Shown: positions 9,634 to 18,626, counted from the stretch's first letter. The stretch: 64,000 bases of DNA from Microbacterium sp. Root180 (GCF_001428485.1 NZ_LMHS01000001.1:186404-250403), one strand, 5' to 3'. Numbers and translations are program-made. Notes: a model not told the origin generated them from the sequence alone.

Positions 9634-10253
9634 CCCTTCGACAGGCTCAGGACGGCGCGGCGACCCGACTGCTGATCGTCGGGCCGCAGGGTTCGGGCAA
9701 GGGCACGCAGGGCGTCCGCATCGCACAGGCGTTCGGCATCCCGGCCGTCTCCACCGGTGACGTCTTCCGGGCAGCCGTAGCGGACGGAAGCGACCTCGGT
9801 CTCCAGGTGAAGTCGGTCATCGAGGCCGGCGACCTGGTGTCGGACGAGCTGACCAGCGCGGTCGTGCGCGAACGCCTCTCGCACGCCGACGCCGAGGGCG
9901 GCTTCCTGCTGGACGGCTACCCGCGAAACGTGAGTCAGGTCGCTCACCTCGACGAGTTCCTCGAAGGACGCGACGAGACCCTCGACGCGGTCATCGAGCT
10001 GAGCGTGCCGCGGGACGAGAGCATTGCGCGGCTGTCGCTGCGCGCGCAGGAGCAGGGACGCACGGACGACACCGAAGAGGTCATCGCCAACCGCCTCGCC
10101 ATCTACGAGCGCGAGACGGCGCCGATCCTCGGCTTCTACCGCGTGCGCGGCCTCGTCGAGGAGATCGACGGCGTCGGCACGCTCGACGAGATCACCGATC
10201 GCATCATCGCGGCGCTCGAAGCGCGCGGGCTCATCCGCTCCGCCGCAGCCTGA
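9630..10253 (+). CDS. adk: Adenylate kinase
   Basis: 207 residues. It converts AMP and ATP to two ADP. The P-loop GPQGSGKGT is at residues 18-26, STGDVFRAA binds AMP near 39-47, LLDGYPRN lies near 92-100, and GRTDDTEE marks the short lid form usual in actinobacteria (no zinc-lid insertion). Odd features are Gln instead of Pro in the P-loop and an N-terminal extension, MTLRQAQDGAAT, encoded by a dispersed-repeat-like sequence. The family normally starts at RLLIVG, here residue 13. The start overlaps the secY stop, supporting the longer form. Confidence 0.95.
   Translation: MTLRQAQDGAATRLLIVGPQGSGKGTQGVRIAQAFGIPAVSTGDVFRAAVADGSDLGLQVKSVIEAGDLVSDELTSAVVRERLSHADAEGGFLLDGYPRNVSQVAHLDEFLEGRDETLDAVIELSVPRDESIARLSLRAQEQGRTDDTEEVIANRLAIYERETAPILGFYRVRGLVEEIDGVGTLDEITDRIIAALEARGLIRSAAA
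9634..9653. repeat. Dispersed-repeat-like sequence in the adk start region
   Basis: CCCTTCGACAGGCTCAGGAC matches, from memory, a short repeat scattered in many GC-rich bacterial genomes, often read as RQAQD on one strand and PEPVEG or LSKG on the other. Here it supplies codons 2-8 of adk. Only one copy was noticed in this window, so repeat status rests on recollection. Confidence 0.45.
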
Positions 10254-10256
10254 GCC

Positions 10257-11096
10257 GTGTCGCTGCGCCGTTCGATCTACAAGTCGCCCGCCCACCTGCG
10301 GGCGATGGTGGAGCCCGGTCTCATCACCGCGGCGGCGCTCGACGCGGTCCGGGATCTGATCGCCCCGGGCGTGACGACGGAGGAGCTGGATGCCGCGGCA
10401 TCCGCGGTGCTCACCGCACGCGGCGCGAAGTCGAACTTCCAGATGGTCCGCGGCTACCGTCACACCATCTGCGCATCGGTGAACGAGCAGGTGGTGCACG
10501 GCATCCCGGGCGCGCGGTCTCTCGCTCCGGGCGACATCCTGTCGATCGACGCGGGTGCCGAGTTCCAGGGCTGGAACGGCGACTCCGCGTTCACCGTCGT
10601 GCTCGACGACCCCGATCGCCCCGATGTCGTCACCGAGCGGCAGCGGCTGTCCGACGTGACCGAGGGGTCGCTGTGGGCCGGCATCGCGAAGCTCGCCACC
10701 GCCCGTCACCTCGGCGAGATCGGTGCCGCCATCCAGGAGCACATCGAGGCGAACGCGCCGGCGCCGGGCTACGGCATCCTGCGCGAGTACGTGGGTCACG
10801 GCATCGGCCGCAAGATGCACGAGTCGCCCTCGGTCTTCAACTACCGTGTGTCGGATCCCGGACCCGAGGTGCGTCCGGGACTCGTCCTCGCCATCGAGCC
10901 GATGGTCGTGATCGGCGACCAGACGACATTCGTGGAGGACGACGGCTGGACCGTCTCGACGCTCGACGGCACCGCCGGCTCCCACTGGGAACATAGCGTC
11001 GCGGTGCACGATGGTGGTATCTGGGTGCTCACGGCACCCGACGGCGGTGCGGCGGGGCTCGCACCCTTCGGCGTGACGCCGACCGAGATCGCATAG
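10257..11096 (+). CDS. map: Type I methionine aminopeptidase
   Basis: 279 residues with a GTG start three bases after the adk stop. It removes N-terminal Met from nascent proteins. All metal ligands of the pita-bread fold are visible: D98 (SIDAG), D109 (NGDSA), H181 (GHGIG), E214 (AIEPM) and E245 (HWEHS); H81 is the conserved substrate-binding histidine. The secY-adk-map order is the standard spc-operon continuation. Confidence 0.97.
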   Translation: MSLRRSIYKSPAHLRAMVEPGLITAAALDAVRDLIAPGVTTEELDAAASAVLTARGAKSNFQMVRGYRHTICASVNEQVVHGIPGARSLAPGDILSIDAGAEFQGWNGDSAFTVVLDDPDRPDVVTERQRLSDVTEGSLWAGIAKLATARHLGEIGAAIQEHIEANAPAPGYGILREYVGHGIGRKMHESPSVFNYRVSDPGPEVRPGLVLAIEPMVVIGDQTTFVEDDGWTVSTLDGTAGSHWEHSVAVHDGGIWVLTAPDGGAAGLAPFGVTPTEIA

Positions 11097-11105
11097 GAGT
11101 GGGTC

Positions 11106-11792
11106 ATGGCTGAGGGTCCTCGCAAGGTCAACTGGTTCGCCATCTGGGTGAGCGTCGGCGTCGTGGTCGCGCTCGCCGCCGTCGCGATCTTCATCGTGAC
11201 CCTCAACAACCAGGACGCGAAACCCGAGCCCGGCCAGGCGCCGTCGGCCGCGAACATCGACCCCGACACCGGCGCGATCCTCGTGGGCGACGGGGCGAGC
11301 AACCTCGAGACCTACATCGACTTCATGTGCCCGGTCTGCAACCAGTTCGAGCAGATCTACGGTGAGACCATCGCCGCGATGGTCGACGATGGCTCGATCA
11401 CACTCGGCATCCACCCGATCTCGATCCTCGACGCCCAGTCGCAGGGGACCGAGTACTCGACGCGCGCGGCGAACGCGATGTACTGCGTCGCGGTGGCGGA
11501 TGCCGAGGCATCCCTCCCCTTCATGAATGCGATGTTCGCGAACCAGCCCCAGGAGGGGACGCCGGGACTGACCGATGACCAGATCCTGCAGATCGCAGAG
11601 TCCGTCGGCGTGACCGGCATCGAGTCGTGCGTGAACGACGGAGTCTATTCCGACTACGTCACCGCGATGACCGAGGAGACCCCCGTTCGCCCCGGCGCGG
11701 GCGGCATCGGCACGCCGACGGTCCTCCTGAACGGCGAGTTCGTCACGCTGACCGGCGACCCCGAGGCGGATCTGCGGGCAGCTCTGCAGTAG
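11106..11792 (+). CDS. Membrane-anchored DsbA-like thiol oxidoreductase
   Basis: 228 residues: a short cytoplasmic start, one membrane segment at about 11-33 (WFAIWVSVGVVVALAAVAIF), then an extracytoplasmic thioredoxin-fold domain with the active site CPVC at C75-C78 and the cis-proline region GIGTPTVLLNG near the end. This is the DsbA/Thioredoxin_4 pattern of actinobacterial secreted disulfide catalysts. Two further cysteines occur in the helical insert. AGGAG precedes the ATG. It lies between map and infA, probably within the same operon, and may help fold the surface protein encoded next. Confidence 0.88.
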   Translation: MAEGPRKVNWFAIWVSVGVVVALAAVAIFIVTLNNQDAKPEPGQAPSAANIDPDTGAILVGDGASNLETYIDFMCPVCNQFEQIYGETIAAMVDDGSITLGIHPISILDAQSQGTEYSTRAANAMYCVAVADAEASLPFMNAMFANQPQEGTPGLTDDQILQIAESVGVTGIESCVNDGVYSDYVTAMTEETPVRPGAGGIGTPTVLLNGEFVTLTGDPEADLRAALQ

Positions 11793-11837
11793 GAGGGAGC
11801 TCCCGCGCTAGGCTTCGGCCTGGGACAAGGGAGCGTC

Positions 11838-14132
11838 ATGGCGTCGAATCGCTTCGCAGCGGCCGCGACGGCATCCGTCGCGGCGTGGGGGTTGATCGCC
11901 GCGGGCGCGCTCGTCGTGGCGCCGTGGGTGGCCGCACCGGCTACGGCGGCGATCGGCGAGTGTCCGGACGGCACGATTCCAGGTCCCGGCAACACGAATC
12001 CCGTCTGGACCGATCAGAACGTCGCGATCTACGCCGGCGACGGCTTCCAGGTCCGCCAGGCGGCAGCAGAAGCGGAGGGCGTGGTCGTCGTCGGGGGCGA
12101 TGCCTCGTTCGACAAGAGCGCGGGCGGCCGGTTCAACGTCGGGTGGGTCGGCGTCGGGTCAGGGGTCGTGCCGCTGCCCGGGACGACGATGCTCGCGGTG
12201 GGCGGCGACGTGAGCGTCGGTGCGACCACCGTGCTCGACGTCGGCGCCAACGCGTTCGACGGCGGACAGCTCCTGGGCGGCGACGTCGCCATCGGTGGGC
12301 AGTCGATCCCCGACTACGAGCTGTCCGGCCTCAACTACGAGCTCAACAACGGCACCCTCACGCAGGGGATGGGCGCCGCAGCGATCGCGCCCTGGTCGAC
12401 GTGGGGGTCGGAGATCGCCGCCGAATCCGCGGGCTTCGACGCGCTGCCACCCACCGGCACCATCACGATCGGTGCCCTCCTGACGTTCACCGGCGACGGC
12501 ACGTCCGCGACGCAGGTCTTCGACGTCGGCGCCGCGACGCTGGCCGGCAGCCCCGCGATCGGCTTCGAGAACATCCCCGACGGCGCCGCCGTGATCATCA
12601 ACGTCGCGGGCGGCCCGGTGACCTGGGCTCCCAACTACTTCGCCGAGGACGGCGTGCGCGCCGACGATCCGGCGTCGCCGCTGTTCGGTGTGCTCGCAGC
12701 CCGCACCATGTGGAATTTCGCTGACGCGACGTCGGTGCACATCGCCGGGTCGTCCCAGGTGCTCGGCTCGATCCTGGTGCCGAATGCGAATCCGGATGCC
12801 GCGCAGCCGACTCTGCGGGTCACGGCGAGCACGAACGGCCGGCTGTACACCAACGGTACGATCCTCATGGACGGAGTCGGCAATGAGCACCACAACTATC
12901 CGTGGGTGAGCGCGCCCTTCGAGTGCATTCCGGTCATCGCCCCTGACGAGCCGGGCTCGATCACCATCTCGAAGGTGCTCTCGCCGGAGGACGCGGCTAC
13001 CCTTCCCTCGGACACGACGTTCCACGGCCTGGTGACGTGCTCGCTCGAGGACGGCGGCCAGCTCATCGTCGAGTGGGAGGTCGCCCCTGGCGAGACGACG
13101 ACGGTCGACGGCCTGCCGGTCGGCGCACCCTGCGTGGTCACCGAGACGGTCGGCCTCACCTATCGCGCCCGACTTCTCGCGAGCACGCTGAGTTTCGACC
13201 CGACGAGCCTCGCGGCGTGGCAGGCACCGACGTGGACGCTCAACGGCGAGGACGTCGAGGCCCCCGTGGACTTCGTCGTGCCCGCGGCCTCCGAGGAGCC
13301 CCAGCTCGCGTTCGCCGTCACCAACGCCCTCGCCATCGGGTCCTTCACGATTCGAAAGATCGTCGACAATCCCGATGAGGTCGCGTTCGCGGACGGGTTC
13401 GCCGGCACCTGGCAGTGCGCCGCGACCCAGGGTGGCGCCGACGTCCTCGACTCGGGCAGCTGGCAGCTCACGGCGGGGGAGACCTCCGCTCCGATCGAGG
13501 CGCCGGTCGGAGCCTGGTGCACGATCGCCGAGACCGCGCCGACGTCACCGCTCGGCGGAGCCTGGTCCACCCCGGTCATCACTCCGGGGCTGGTGCAGAT
13601 CTCGGCGGATTCGGCGCAGACGCCGATCGCCGTGACGGTGACCAACACCCTGTCCCGGCTGTTCGGGGCGTTCACCATCGCCAAGTCCGTCACCGGCGCG
13701 GGCGCCCCGGACGTGTCGTTCGACGGAACGTGGTCGTGCACGCTCGCCGGCGAGGTCGTCGGCGAAGGCGATTGGGAGCTGACGGCAGGGGGAGTGAGCG
13801 AGCCCATCGCCGCCCCGGTGGGTGCGACCTGCACGGTCCACGAGATCGCACCGATCGCCGACGGCGGTACGTGGGCTGACCCCGTGATCTCACCGGCGTC
13901 GACCGTCGTCACCGCGGAGTCCGCACTCGCGCCGCTGTCCTTCAGCATCGTGAACGTCTTCACCGTCAGCCCCGTGGACCCCGTCGACCCCGGCGGTGGC
14001 GGCGAGGTCTCTCCCGACCTTCCGGCGACGGGGGGAGCCGTCTCGTGGTGGGCGATCGGCGTCGGCGCCGCACTTCTGGTCGGCGGGACGATCGTGGTCG
14101 CTCTGACGCTGTTGCGCCGGCGACGTCCCTGA
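11838..14132 (+). CDS. LPXTG-type surface protein: choice-of-anchor A domain plus DUF5979-like repeats
   Basis: 764 residues. A signal peptide spans roughly 1-38 and ends at APATAA. Residues ~40-365 resemble choice-of-anchor A domains (VVVGGDASF, LAVGGDVSV, GRLYTNGTILM). About three beta repeats follow (starting GSITISKVL, GSFTIRKIV, GAFTIAKSV), each with a pair of cysteines and a TxxE-type Glu, as in DUF5979. The end has the sortase motif LPATG (about 728-732), a hydrophobic helix and RRRRP. It is therefore an exported cell-wall-anchored adhesin-like protein; its ligand is unknown. A -10-like TAGGCT at 11809-11814 suggests its own promoter. It sits unexpectedly between housekeeping genes map and infA. 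Confidence 0.85.
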   Translation: MASNRFAAAATASVAAWGLIAAGALVVAPWVAAPATAAIGECPDGTIPGPGNTNPVWTDQNVAIYAGDGFQVRQAAAEAEGVVVVGGDASFDKSAGGRFNVGWVGVGSGVVPLPGTTMLAVGGDVSVGATTVLDVGANAFDGGQLLGGDVAIGGQSIPDYELSGLNYELNNGTLTQGMGAAAIAPWSTWGSEIAAESAGFDALPPTGTITIGALLTFTGDGTSATQVFDVGAATLAGSPAIGFENIPDGAAVIINVAGGPVTWAPNYFAEDGVRADDPASPLFGVLAARTMWNFADATSVHIAGSSQVLGSILVPNANPDAAQPTLRVTASTNGRLYTNGTILMDGVGNEHHNYPWVSAPFECIPVIAPDEPGSITISKVLSPEDAATLPSDTTFHGLVTCSLEDGGQLIVEWEVAPGETTTVDGLPVGAPCVVTETVGLTYRARLLASTLSFDPTSLAAWQAPTWTLNGEDVEAPVDFVVPAASEEPQLAFAVTNALAIGSFTIRKIVDNPDEVAFADGFAGTWQCAATQGGADVLDSGSWQLTAGETSAPIEAPVGAWCTIAETAPTSPLGGAWSTPVITPGLVQISADSAQTPIAVTVTNTLSRLFGAFTIAKSVTGAGAPDVSFDGTWSCTLAGEVVGEGDWELTAGGVSEPIAAPVGATCTVHEIAPIADGGTWADPVISPASTVVTAESALAPLSFSIVNVFTVSPVDPVDPGGGGEVSPDLPATGGAVSWWAIGVGAALLVGGTIVVALTLLRRRRP

Positions 14133-14155
14133 GCCTGGGGAGCACCTGAGTCGGT

Positions 14156-14184
14156 TTGCCGAGGCATCCGATATCACCTATGCT
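14156..14184 (+). promoter_or_regulatory. Promoter of the infA-rpmJ-rpsM group
   Basis: TTGCCG at 14156-14161 and TATGCT at 14179-14184 are separated by 17 bases, a good housekeeping-sigma match. The sequence just downstream, TTGATCTTTGGTG, is nearly shared with the rplM promoter. Confidence 0.7.
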
Positions 14185-14191
14185 TGATCTT

Positions 14192-14261
14192 TGGTGCGTT
14201 GCGCCTTCATCGGCGTGTCCGAGCACCACAATCCCCATCCAACGCAGACCGACCGGTCTGC
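14192..14261 (+). promoter_or_regulatory. infA 5' leader with two stem-loops
   Basis: TGGTGC (14192-14197) can pair with GCACCA (14223-14228), forming a stem close to the expected transcript start. A second inverted repeat, GCAGACC (14244-14250) and GGTCTGC (14255-14261), follows. A leader of about 90 bases before infA leaves room for post-transcriptional control; no known riboswitch was recognised. Confidence 0.4.
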
Positions 14262-14282
14262 AGAAGCAGTGATAGCGAGCGT

Positions 14283-14504
14283 ATGGCGAAGAAAGACGGT
14301 GTCATCGAGATCGAGGGCGTCGTGTCCGAGGCCCTGCCCAACGCGATGTTCCGCGTTGAGCTGACCAACGGACACAAGGTGCTCGCCACGATCTCGGGAA
14401 AGATGCGGCAGAACTACATCCGCATCATCCCCGAGGACCGCGTGGTCGTCGAGCTCAGCCCGTACGACCTCACCCGCGGACGCATCGTCTACCGCTACCG
14501 CTGA
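14283..14504 (+). CDS. infA: Translation initiation factor IF-1
   Basis: 73 residues, the normal IF-1 length, from [12 protein letters not shown] to the end RGRIVYRYR. It is an OB-fold protein that blocks the 30S A site during initiation and modulates IF-2 and IF-3. The motif [14 protein letters not shown] is diagnostic. The open frame extends upstream into the leader, but this ATG is the family start. Confidence 0.98.
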   Translation: MAKKDGVIEIEGVVSEALPNAMFRVELTNGHKVLATISGKMRQNYIRIIPEDRVVVELSPYDLTRGRIVYRYR

Positions 14505-14566
14505 CCGGTCGAGAAGTAACGCCCCAGGCTCCGGCCTGCCCGGCGAAGACAGCGAAGAGAAGAATC

Positions 14567-14683
14567 ATGAAGGTCAACCCCTCCGTCAAGCCCATCTGCG
14601 ACCACTGCAAGGTCATCCGCCGCCACGGCCGCGTCATGGTGATCTGCAAGTCCAACCCGCGCCACAAGCAGCGCCAGGGCTGA
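14567..14683 (+). CDS. rpmJ: 50S ribosomal protein L36
   Basis: 38 residues, [19 protein letters not shown] then [19 protein letters not shown], the complete zinc-binding (C+) form of L36 with CxxC, a third Cys and a His ligand. Small L36 binds 23S rRNA near the GTPase centre. GAAGAGAAG precedes the ATG. It lies between infA and rpsM as in most bacteria. A copy of the zinc form implies this is the zinc-replete paralogue. Confidence 0.97.
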   Translation: MKVNPSVKPICDHCKVIRRHGRVMVICKSNPRHKQRQG

Positions 14684-14835
14684 TCATGCTTCCGGATGCC
14701 TCGGCTCGAGACATCCGATCCCACAACTGAACACGACACAGGCAGAATCAGAACCCGTTCGCGGGGGACACCTCGGGCGGAGGCCCGGGCACCGATCCTG
14801 CTCCACACCTCCACTCACTCCTAGGAGAAACCCGC

Positions 14836-15210
14836 ATGGCACGTCTTGCCGGCGTTGACATCCCGCGTGACAAGCGCGTGGTGATCGCCCTCACCTACAT
14901 CTACGGTGTCGGCCGTACCCGCTCGAACGAGATCCTCAAGGCTACGGAGATCGACGAGAACATCCGCGTCAAGGACCTCAGCGACGACCAGCTCATCGCC
15001 CTCCGCGACTACATCGAAGGCAACTTCAAGGTGGAGGGTGACCTGCGCCGCGAGGTCGCCGCCGACATCCGCCGCAAGGTCGAGATCGGTTCCTACGAGG
15101 GCCTGCGTCACCGCCGCGGCCTCCCCGTGCGCGGTCAGCGCACCAAGACGAACGCGCGTACCCGCAAGGGCCCCAAGCGCACCGTCGCCGGCAAGAAGAA
15201 GGCGCGCTAA
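14836..15210 (+). CDS. rpsM: 30S ribosomal protein S13
   Basis: 124 residues, usual for S13. It forms the head bridge to L5 and contacts P-site tRNA with its basic tail. [15 protein letters not shown], the helix-two-turn-helix [12 protein letters not shown] and the C-terminal [20 protein letters not shown] block are diagnostic. A strong TAGGAGAAA site precedes the start. The 152-base gap from rpmJ holds no gene; I see only the ribosome-binding site and GC-rich DNA there. Confidence 0.99.
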   Translation: MARLAGVDIPRDKRVVIALTYIYGVGRTRSNEILKATEIDENIRVKDLSDDQLIALRDYIEGNFKVEGDLRREVAADIRRKVEIGSYEGLRHRRGLPVRGQRTKTNARTRKGPKRTVAGKKKAR

Positions 15211-15243
15211 GGCGCGGCCCCCAGGATTTAGGGAGAACGCAAC

Positions 15244-15642
15244 ATGGCACAGGCCAAGACCGCCGCGCGCAAGCCGCGCCGCAAGGAGAAGAAGAACATC
15301 GCGTTGGGCCAGGCCCACATCAAGTCGACGTTCAACAACACGATCGTCTCGATCACGGACCCGTCGGGCGCCGTCATCAGCTGGGCGTCGTCGGGTGGCG
15401 TGGGCTTCAAGGGCTCGCGCAAGTCGACCCCCTACGCCGCAGGCATGGCCGCCGAGTCGGCCGCTCGCCAGGCGCAGGAGCACGGCGTCAAGAAGGTCGA
15501 CGTCTTCGTGAAGGGCCCGGGCTCGGGCCGCGAGACCGCGATCCGCTCGCTGCAGGCCGCCGGCCTCGAGGTCGGCTCGATCCAGGACGTGACGCCGCAG
15601 GCCCACAACGGCTGCCGTCCGCCCAAGCGCCGCCGCGTCTGA
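15244..15642 (+). CDS. rpsK: 30S ribosomal protein S11
   Basis: 132 residues, typical. S11 lies on the 30S platform near the E site and Shine-Dalgarno helix. The family motif [21 protein letters not shown] is present, as is [21 protein letters not shown] and the end [13 protein letters not shown]. It follows rpsM after 33 bases with GGGAGAA upstream. rpsD (S4), which lies between rpsK and rpoA in many bacteria, is absent here, which is also common in actinobacteria of this type. Confidence 0.98.
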   Translation: MAQAKTAARKPRRKEKKNIALGQAHIKSTFNNTIVSITDPSGAVISWASSGGVGFKGSRKSTPYAAGMAAESAARQAQEHGVKKVDVFVKGPGSGRETAIRSLQAAGLEVGSIQDVTPQAHNGCRPPKRRRV

Positions 15643-15650
15643 TTTCCCGG

Positions 15651-15679
15651 AGCCGGGGCACCCTCACGGTGCCCCGGCT
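15651..15679 (+). terminator. 12-bp hairpin between rpsK and rpoA
   Basis: AGCCGGGGCACC (15651-15662) and GGTGCCCCGGCT (15668-15679) are exact complements with loop CTCAC. It starts eight bases after the rpsK stop and has no T-run, so attenuation or processing is as likely as termination. Confidence 0.5.
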
Positions 15680-15790
15680 ACCGCACGCTTCCGGCATCCG
15701 CATCTCGAACGGCGGCTGCCCTGAGAAAAATTCAACACCTCACCCACCGCACGTGTCATATAGCGGGCACGTGATCGAAAGGAACACATA

Positions 15791-16780
15791 GTGCTCATCG
15801 CACAGCGTCCCACTCTGACCGAGGAGAAGATCGGGGAGTTCCGCAGCCGCTTCGTCATCGAGCCGCTGGAGCCTGGCTTCGGCTACACGATCGGCAACGC
15901 GCTGCGTCGCAGCCTCCTGTCTTCGATCCCCGGCGCAGCCGTGACGTCGATCCGCATCGACGGCGTCCTCCACGAGTTCAGCACCATCCCGGGTGTCAAG
16001 GAGGATGTCACCGAGATCATCCTCAACATCAAGCAGCTGGTCGTCTCCAGCGAGCGGGACGAGCCCATCACGGCATACCTGCGCAAGACCGGCTCCGGTG
16101 AGGTCACCGCCGCCGACATCTCGGCTCCGGCCGGTGTCGAGGTGCACAACCCCGAACTCGTCATCGCCACGCTCAACGACACCGCCAAGTTCGAGCTCGA
16201 GCTCACCATCGAGCGTGGCCGCGGCTACGTCTCGGCGACCCAGAACCGCAACGAGTACGCCGAGGCCGGTCAGATCCCGATCGACTCGATCTACTCGCCG
16301 GTGCTCAAGGTCTCGTACCGCGTCGACGCGACGCGTGCGGGCGAGCGCACCGACTTCGACAAGCTCGTGCTGGACGTCGAGTCCAAGTCCTCGATCGCTC
16401 CGCGCGACGCGGTCGCTTCGGCCGGTCGCACGCTGACCGAGCTGTTCGGCCTGGCACGCGAGCTCAACGTCGAGGCCGAGGGCATCGAGATCGGCCCCGC
16501 GCCGGTCGAGACCGTCCTGTCGAACGAGCTGTCGATGCCGATCGAGGATCTCGATCTCTCGGTCCGCTCGTACAACTGCCTCAAGCGCGAGGGCATCAAC
16601 ACCGTGTCGGAGCTCGTCGCCCTGTCCGAGACGCAGCTCATGAACATCCGCAACTTCGGTCAGAAGTCGGTCGACGAGGTGCGCGACAAGCTCGTCTCGC
16701 TCGGCCTGTCGCTGAAGGACTCGGTCCCCGGGTTCGACGGTGCGCACTTCTACGGCGGCTACGACGACGAGACCGTCTGA
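15791..16780 (+). CDS. rpoA: RNA polymerase subunit alpha
   Basis: 329 residues, GTG start with AAAGGAAC upstream. The N-terminal dimerisation/assembly domain ([28 protein letters not shown]-type strand [11 protein letters not shown]) covers about 1-225. The C-terminal domain that contacts UP elements and activators covers about 250-310 ([33 protein letters not shown]). It forms the scaffold for beta and beta-prime. The gene lies between rpsK and rplQ as usual for the alpha operon. Confidence 0.98.
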   Translation: MLIAQRPTLTEEKIGEFRSRFVIEPLEPGFGYTIGNALRRSLLSSIPGAAVTSIRIDGVLHEFSTIPGVKEDVTEIILNIKQLVVSSERDEPITAYLRKTGSGEVTAADISAPAGVEVHNPELVIATLNDTAKFELELTIERGRGYVSATQNRNEYAEAGQIPIDSIYSPVLKVSYRVDATRAGERTDFDKLVLDVESKSSIAPRDAVASAGRTLTELFGLARELNVEAEGIEIGPAPVETVLSNELSMPIEDLDLSVRSYNCLKREGINTVSELVALSETQLMNIRNFGQKSVDEVRDKLVSLGLSLKDSVPGFDGAHFYGGYDDETV

Positions 16781-16815
16781 TCCCCCGATCGACTTTCACA
16801 CTGGAGTAATCAAGA

Positions 16816-17379
16816 ATGCCTAAGCCCACCAAGGGTCCCCGCCTCGGAGGCGGCCCCGCACACGAGCGCCTGCTGCTTGCGAACCTCGCCGCGGCCCTCT
16901 TCACGCACAAGTCGATCAAGACGACCGAGACGAAGGCCAAGCGCCTCCGTCCGCTCGCCGAGCGCCTGATCACCTTCGCCAAGCGCGGCGACCTGCATGC
17001 CCGTCGCCGGGTGCTGTCGGTCATCGGTGACAAGGAAGTCGTGCACGTCCTGTTCACCGAGATCGCGCCGCTGGTGGCCGACCGCGAGGGCGGCTACACG
17101 CGCATCACCAAGGTCGGCAACCGCAAGGGCGACAACGCCCCCATGGCTGTCATCGAGCTCGTCCTCGAGCCCGTGACCCCGAAGGCGAAGTCGGCCAAGA
17201 AGGCTGCCGCGAAGGCTGCTCCGGTCGCCGAGGAGACTCCTGTCGAGGATGCCGCCGAGGAGACCCCCGCCGTCGACGAGGCCGCCGAAGCCGGCGCCGA
17301 GTCGCCGGAGGAGGGCGCTGCCGCCGAGGCCGCCGCCGAGGAGGCCGTCGAGGCCCCCGCCGAGGAGAAGTCCGAGTAA
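16816..17379 (+). CDS. rplQ: 50S ribosomal protein L17 with acidic C-terminal tail
   Basis: 187 residues; the L17 core ([60 protein letters not shown]) ends near residue 117. The last ~70 residues are a tail that begins basic ([13 protein letters not shown]) and turns strongly acidic (Glu/Ala repeats), ending APAEEKSE. L17 surrounds the tunnel exit. TGGAGTAA precedes the ATG. The tail is common in actinobacteria, though long here. Confidence 0.97.
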   Translation: MPKPTKGPRLGGGPAHERLLLANLAAALFTHKSIKTTETKAKRLRPLAERLITFAKRGDLHARRRVLSVIGDKEVVHVLFTEIAPLVADREGGYTRITKVGNRKGDNAPMAVIELVLEPVTPKAKSAKKAAAKAAPVAEETPVEDAAEETPAVDEAAEAGAESPEEGAAAEAAAEEAVEAPAEEKSE

Positions 17380-17432
17380 TCGGCGTCCGGGCCCGGCGCC
17401 CGGCAGGTCGCTCCGGCGTCCACCATTGCACC

Positions 17433-17468
17433 GCGAGACCCGCGGGCCTTCGGGCCCGCGGGTCTCGC
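17433..17468 (+). terminator. 16-bp hairpin ending the alpha operon
   Basis: Arms 17433-17448 (GCGAGACCCGCGGGCC) and 17453-17468 are perfectly complementary with a TTCG tetraloop. There is no T-run afterwards, which is usual for GC-rich actinobacterial terminators. It sits 54 bases after rplQ. Confidence 0.75.
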
Positions 17469-17547
17469 TGCGTCTGCGGGGACTCGCTGCGTGTGCTGGC
17501 GGGGAAGCGGTCGGCCGGTTCCGGGGCGCCCGCCACGCGGGGCACCG

Positions 17548-17649
17548 CGGCGCATAACTCCTGCACGTTCGTATGCGCGCGGCATCCGGCCCGCGTGATT
17601 CCGGCCCACGCGTGCGGCGCACGACGCAAGGTACAGGAGTTATGCGCCG
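17548..17649. repeat. Palindromic element, copy A (~102 bp)
   Basis: Left arm CGGCGCATAACTCCTGCAC (17548-17566) and right arm GTACAGGAGTTATGCGCCG (17631-17649) are complementary at 18 of 19 positions, with 64 bases between. A second copy with the same arms and a ~63-base centre lies at 18659-18761. The two centres resemble each other when one is inverted (TTCGYATGCG at one end, CGCAAG at the other). Together they bracket the nuclease-like pseudogene. The element is too short for a transposase gene and looks like a REP/MITE-type non-autonomous repeat. Confidence 0.7.
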
Positions 17650-17766
17650 GCCCGACGGTGCGCGATGGCGGCGTCGCCTTCTCCACAAGCGCCGCGCGTG
17701 AGCGGTTTACCCACCGTCGAGGGCTCGCGATCGCTTCGTCCTCTGCCGCGATGCGAACGTTCGGCG

Positions 17767-18626
17767 GTGTCGAACTTCACCACTGACGGCGAGCGAGTGG
17801 TCTCTCGCGCTGAGCTGCTCGAGGCCGGATTCACGCCGAAGGGCATCACGCGCGCCGTGCGCTCCGGGACCCTCACCCGGTTGAGAAGGGACCACTACGT
17901 CCGCACCGCGAGTCTGGCGGCCGATATCGCGGTCCGCATCGGCGGCCGGCTGACGTGCGTCTCAGCGCTGGCCGCTGCCGGCGTCTTCACGATCGACGAT
18001 GCGCGGGTTCATGTTCATGTGGGGCGAGAGATGTCTCGCGTGCGCGGCCCTCGACATCGGCGCGATCGCTGGCGCAGAGACGTGCATGGTGCGATCGCTC
18101 GCGTGCACTGGGGAGATCTCACCGAACCTGCGACCCGTGAGGCGGTTGGCCTCGAGGACGCAATCCGCACGCTCGTGACATGCCGGCCCCCACGCGAGGT
18201 GATCGCGGCTCTGGACAGCGTGCTGTACGTCGGACTGATGTCCGAATCGGAGATGCGCACGCTGTTCCGCGCGCTACCCGCCAAATACGGCGTGCTGCTC
18301 CGGCTTGTTGACGGTCGCGCGGAGTCGGGGACCGAGAGCTTCGTTCGCCTCATGCTGCGCCGGCTCGGCATCCCTTTCGAGGTCCAGGTCGAGCTGGGCG
18401 GAGTGGGCCGGGTCGACTTCGTCATCGCCGGAAAGCTCATCATCGAGTGCGACAGCAGAGCCACCACGGTGATTGGAGTCAGCGCCGCAGGGACATCCGG
18501 CGCGATCAGGAAGCCGCGCGGCGCGGCTTCGCGACGATTCGACTGCTCGCCGAGGACATCATCTTCCACCCCGAGGACGTTGAGGCCCTGCTGGCGGATG
18601 TCGCGCGCTCCGACCTGCTGAGGTAG
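17767..18626 (+). pseudogene. AbiEi/DUF559-type protein, frameshifted
   Basis: GTG at 17767 (an ATG at 17665 is possible) opens a protein with an AbiEi-antitoxin-like winged helix (VVSRAELLEAGFTPKGITRA, LTRLRRDHYVRT). Its C-terminal half resembles the Vsr/DUF559 nuclease fold (GTESFVRLMLRRLGIPFEVQ, VGRVDFVI, LIIECDS), where the Asp and Glu-x-Asp match PD-(D/E)xK positions. After DSRA near base 18462 the frame loses sense. Removing one base of phase restores HHGDWSQRRRDIRRDQEAAR, then GFATIRLLAEDIIFHP, through to TAG at 18624-18626; the unshifted frame stops at 18621. So it is a one-base deletion, a pseudogene or a sequencing error. Proteins of this type are common in actinobacteria with unproven role. 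Confidence 0.75.

Larger units (their letters stand above)
17380..17766. other. Intergenic stretch after rplQ
   Basis: 387 bases without a convincing gene. It contains the rplQ terminator and the first palindromic element, both listed separately. The remainder is GC-rich, and the short open frames crossing it have no recognisable product. Confidence 0.6.

Noticed and set aside
8200..9726. 508-codon frame antisense to secY
   Set aside because: No family resemblance and biased composition; it mirrors the third-position GC of secY.
14261..14283. A riboswitch in the infA leader
   Set aside because: Two simple stems are visible, but no conserved aptamer core was recognised.
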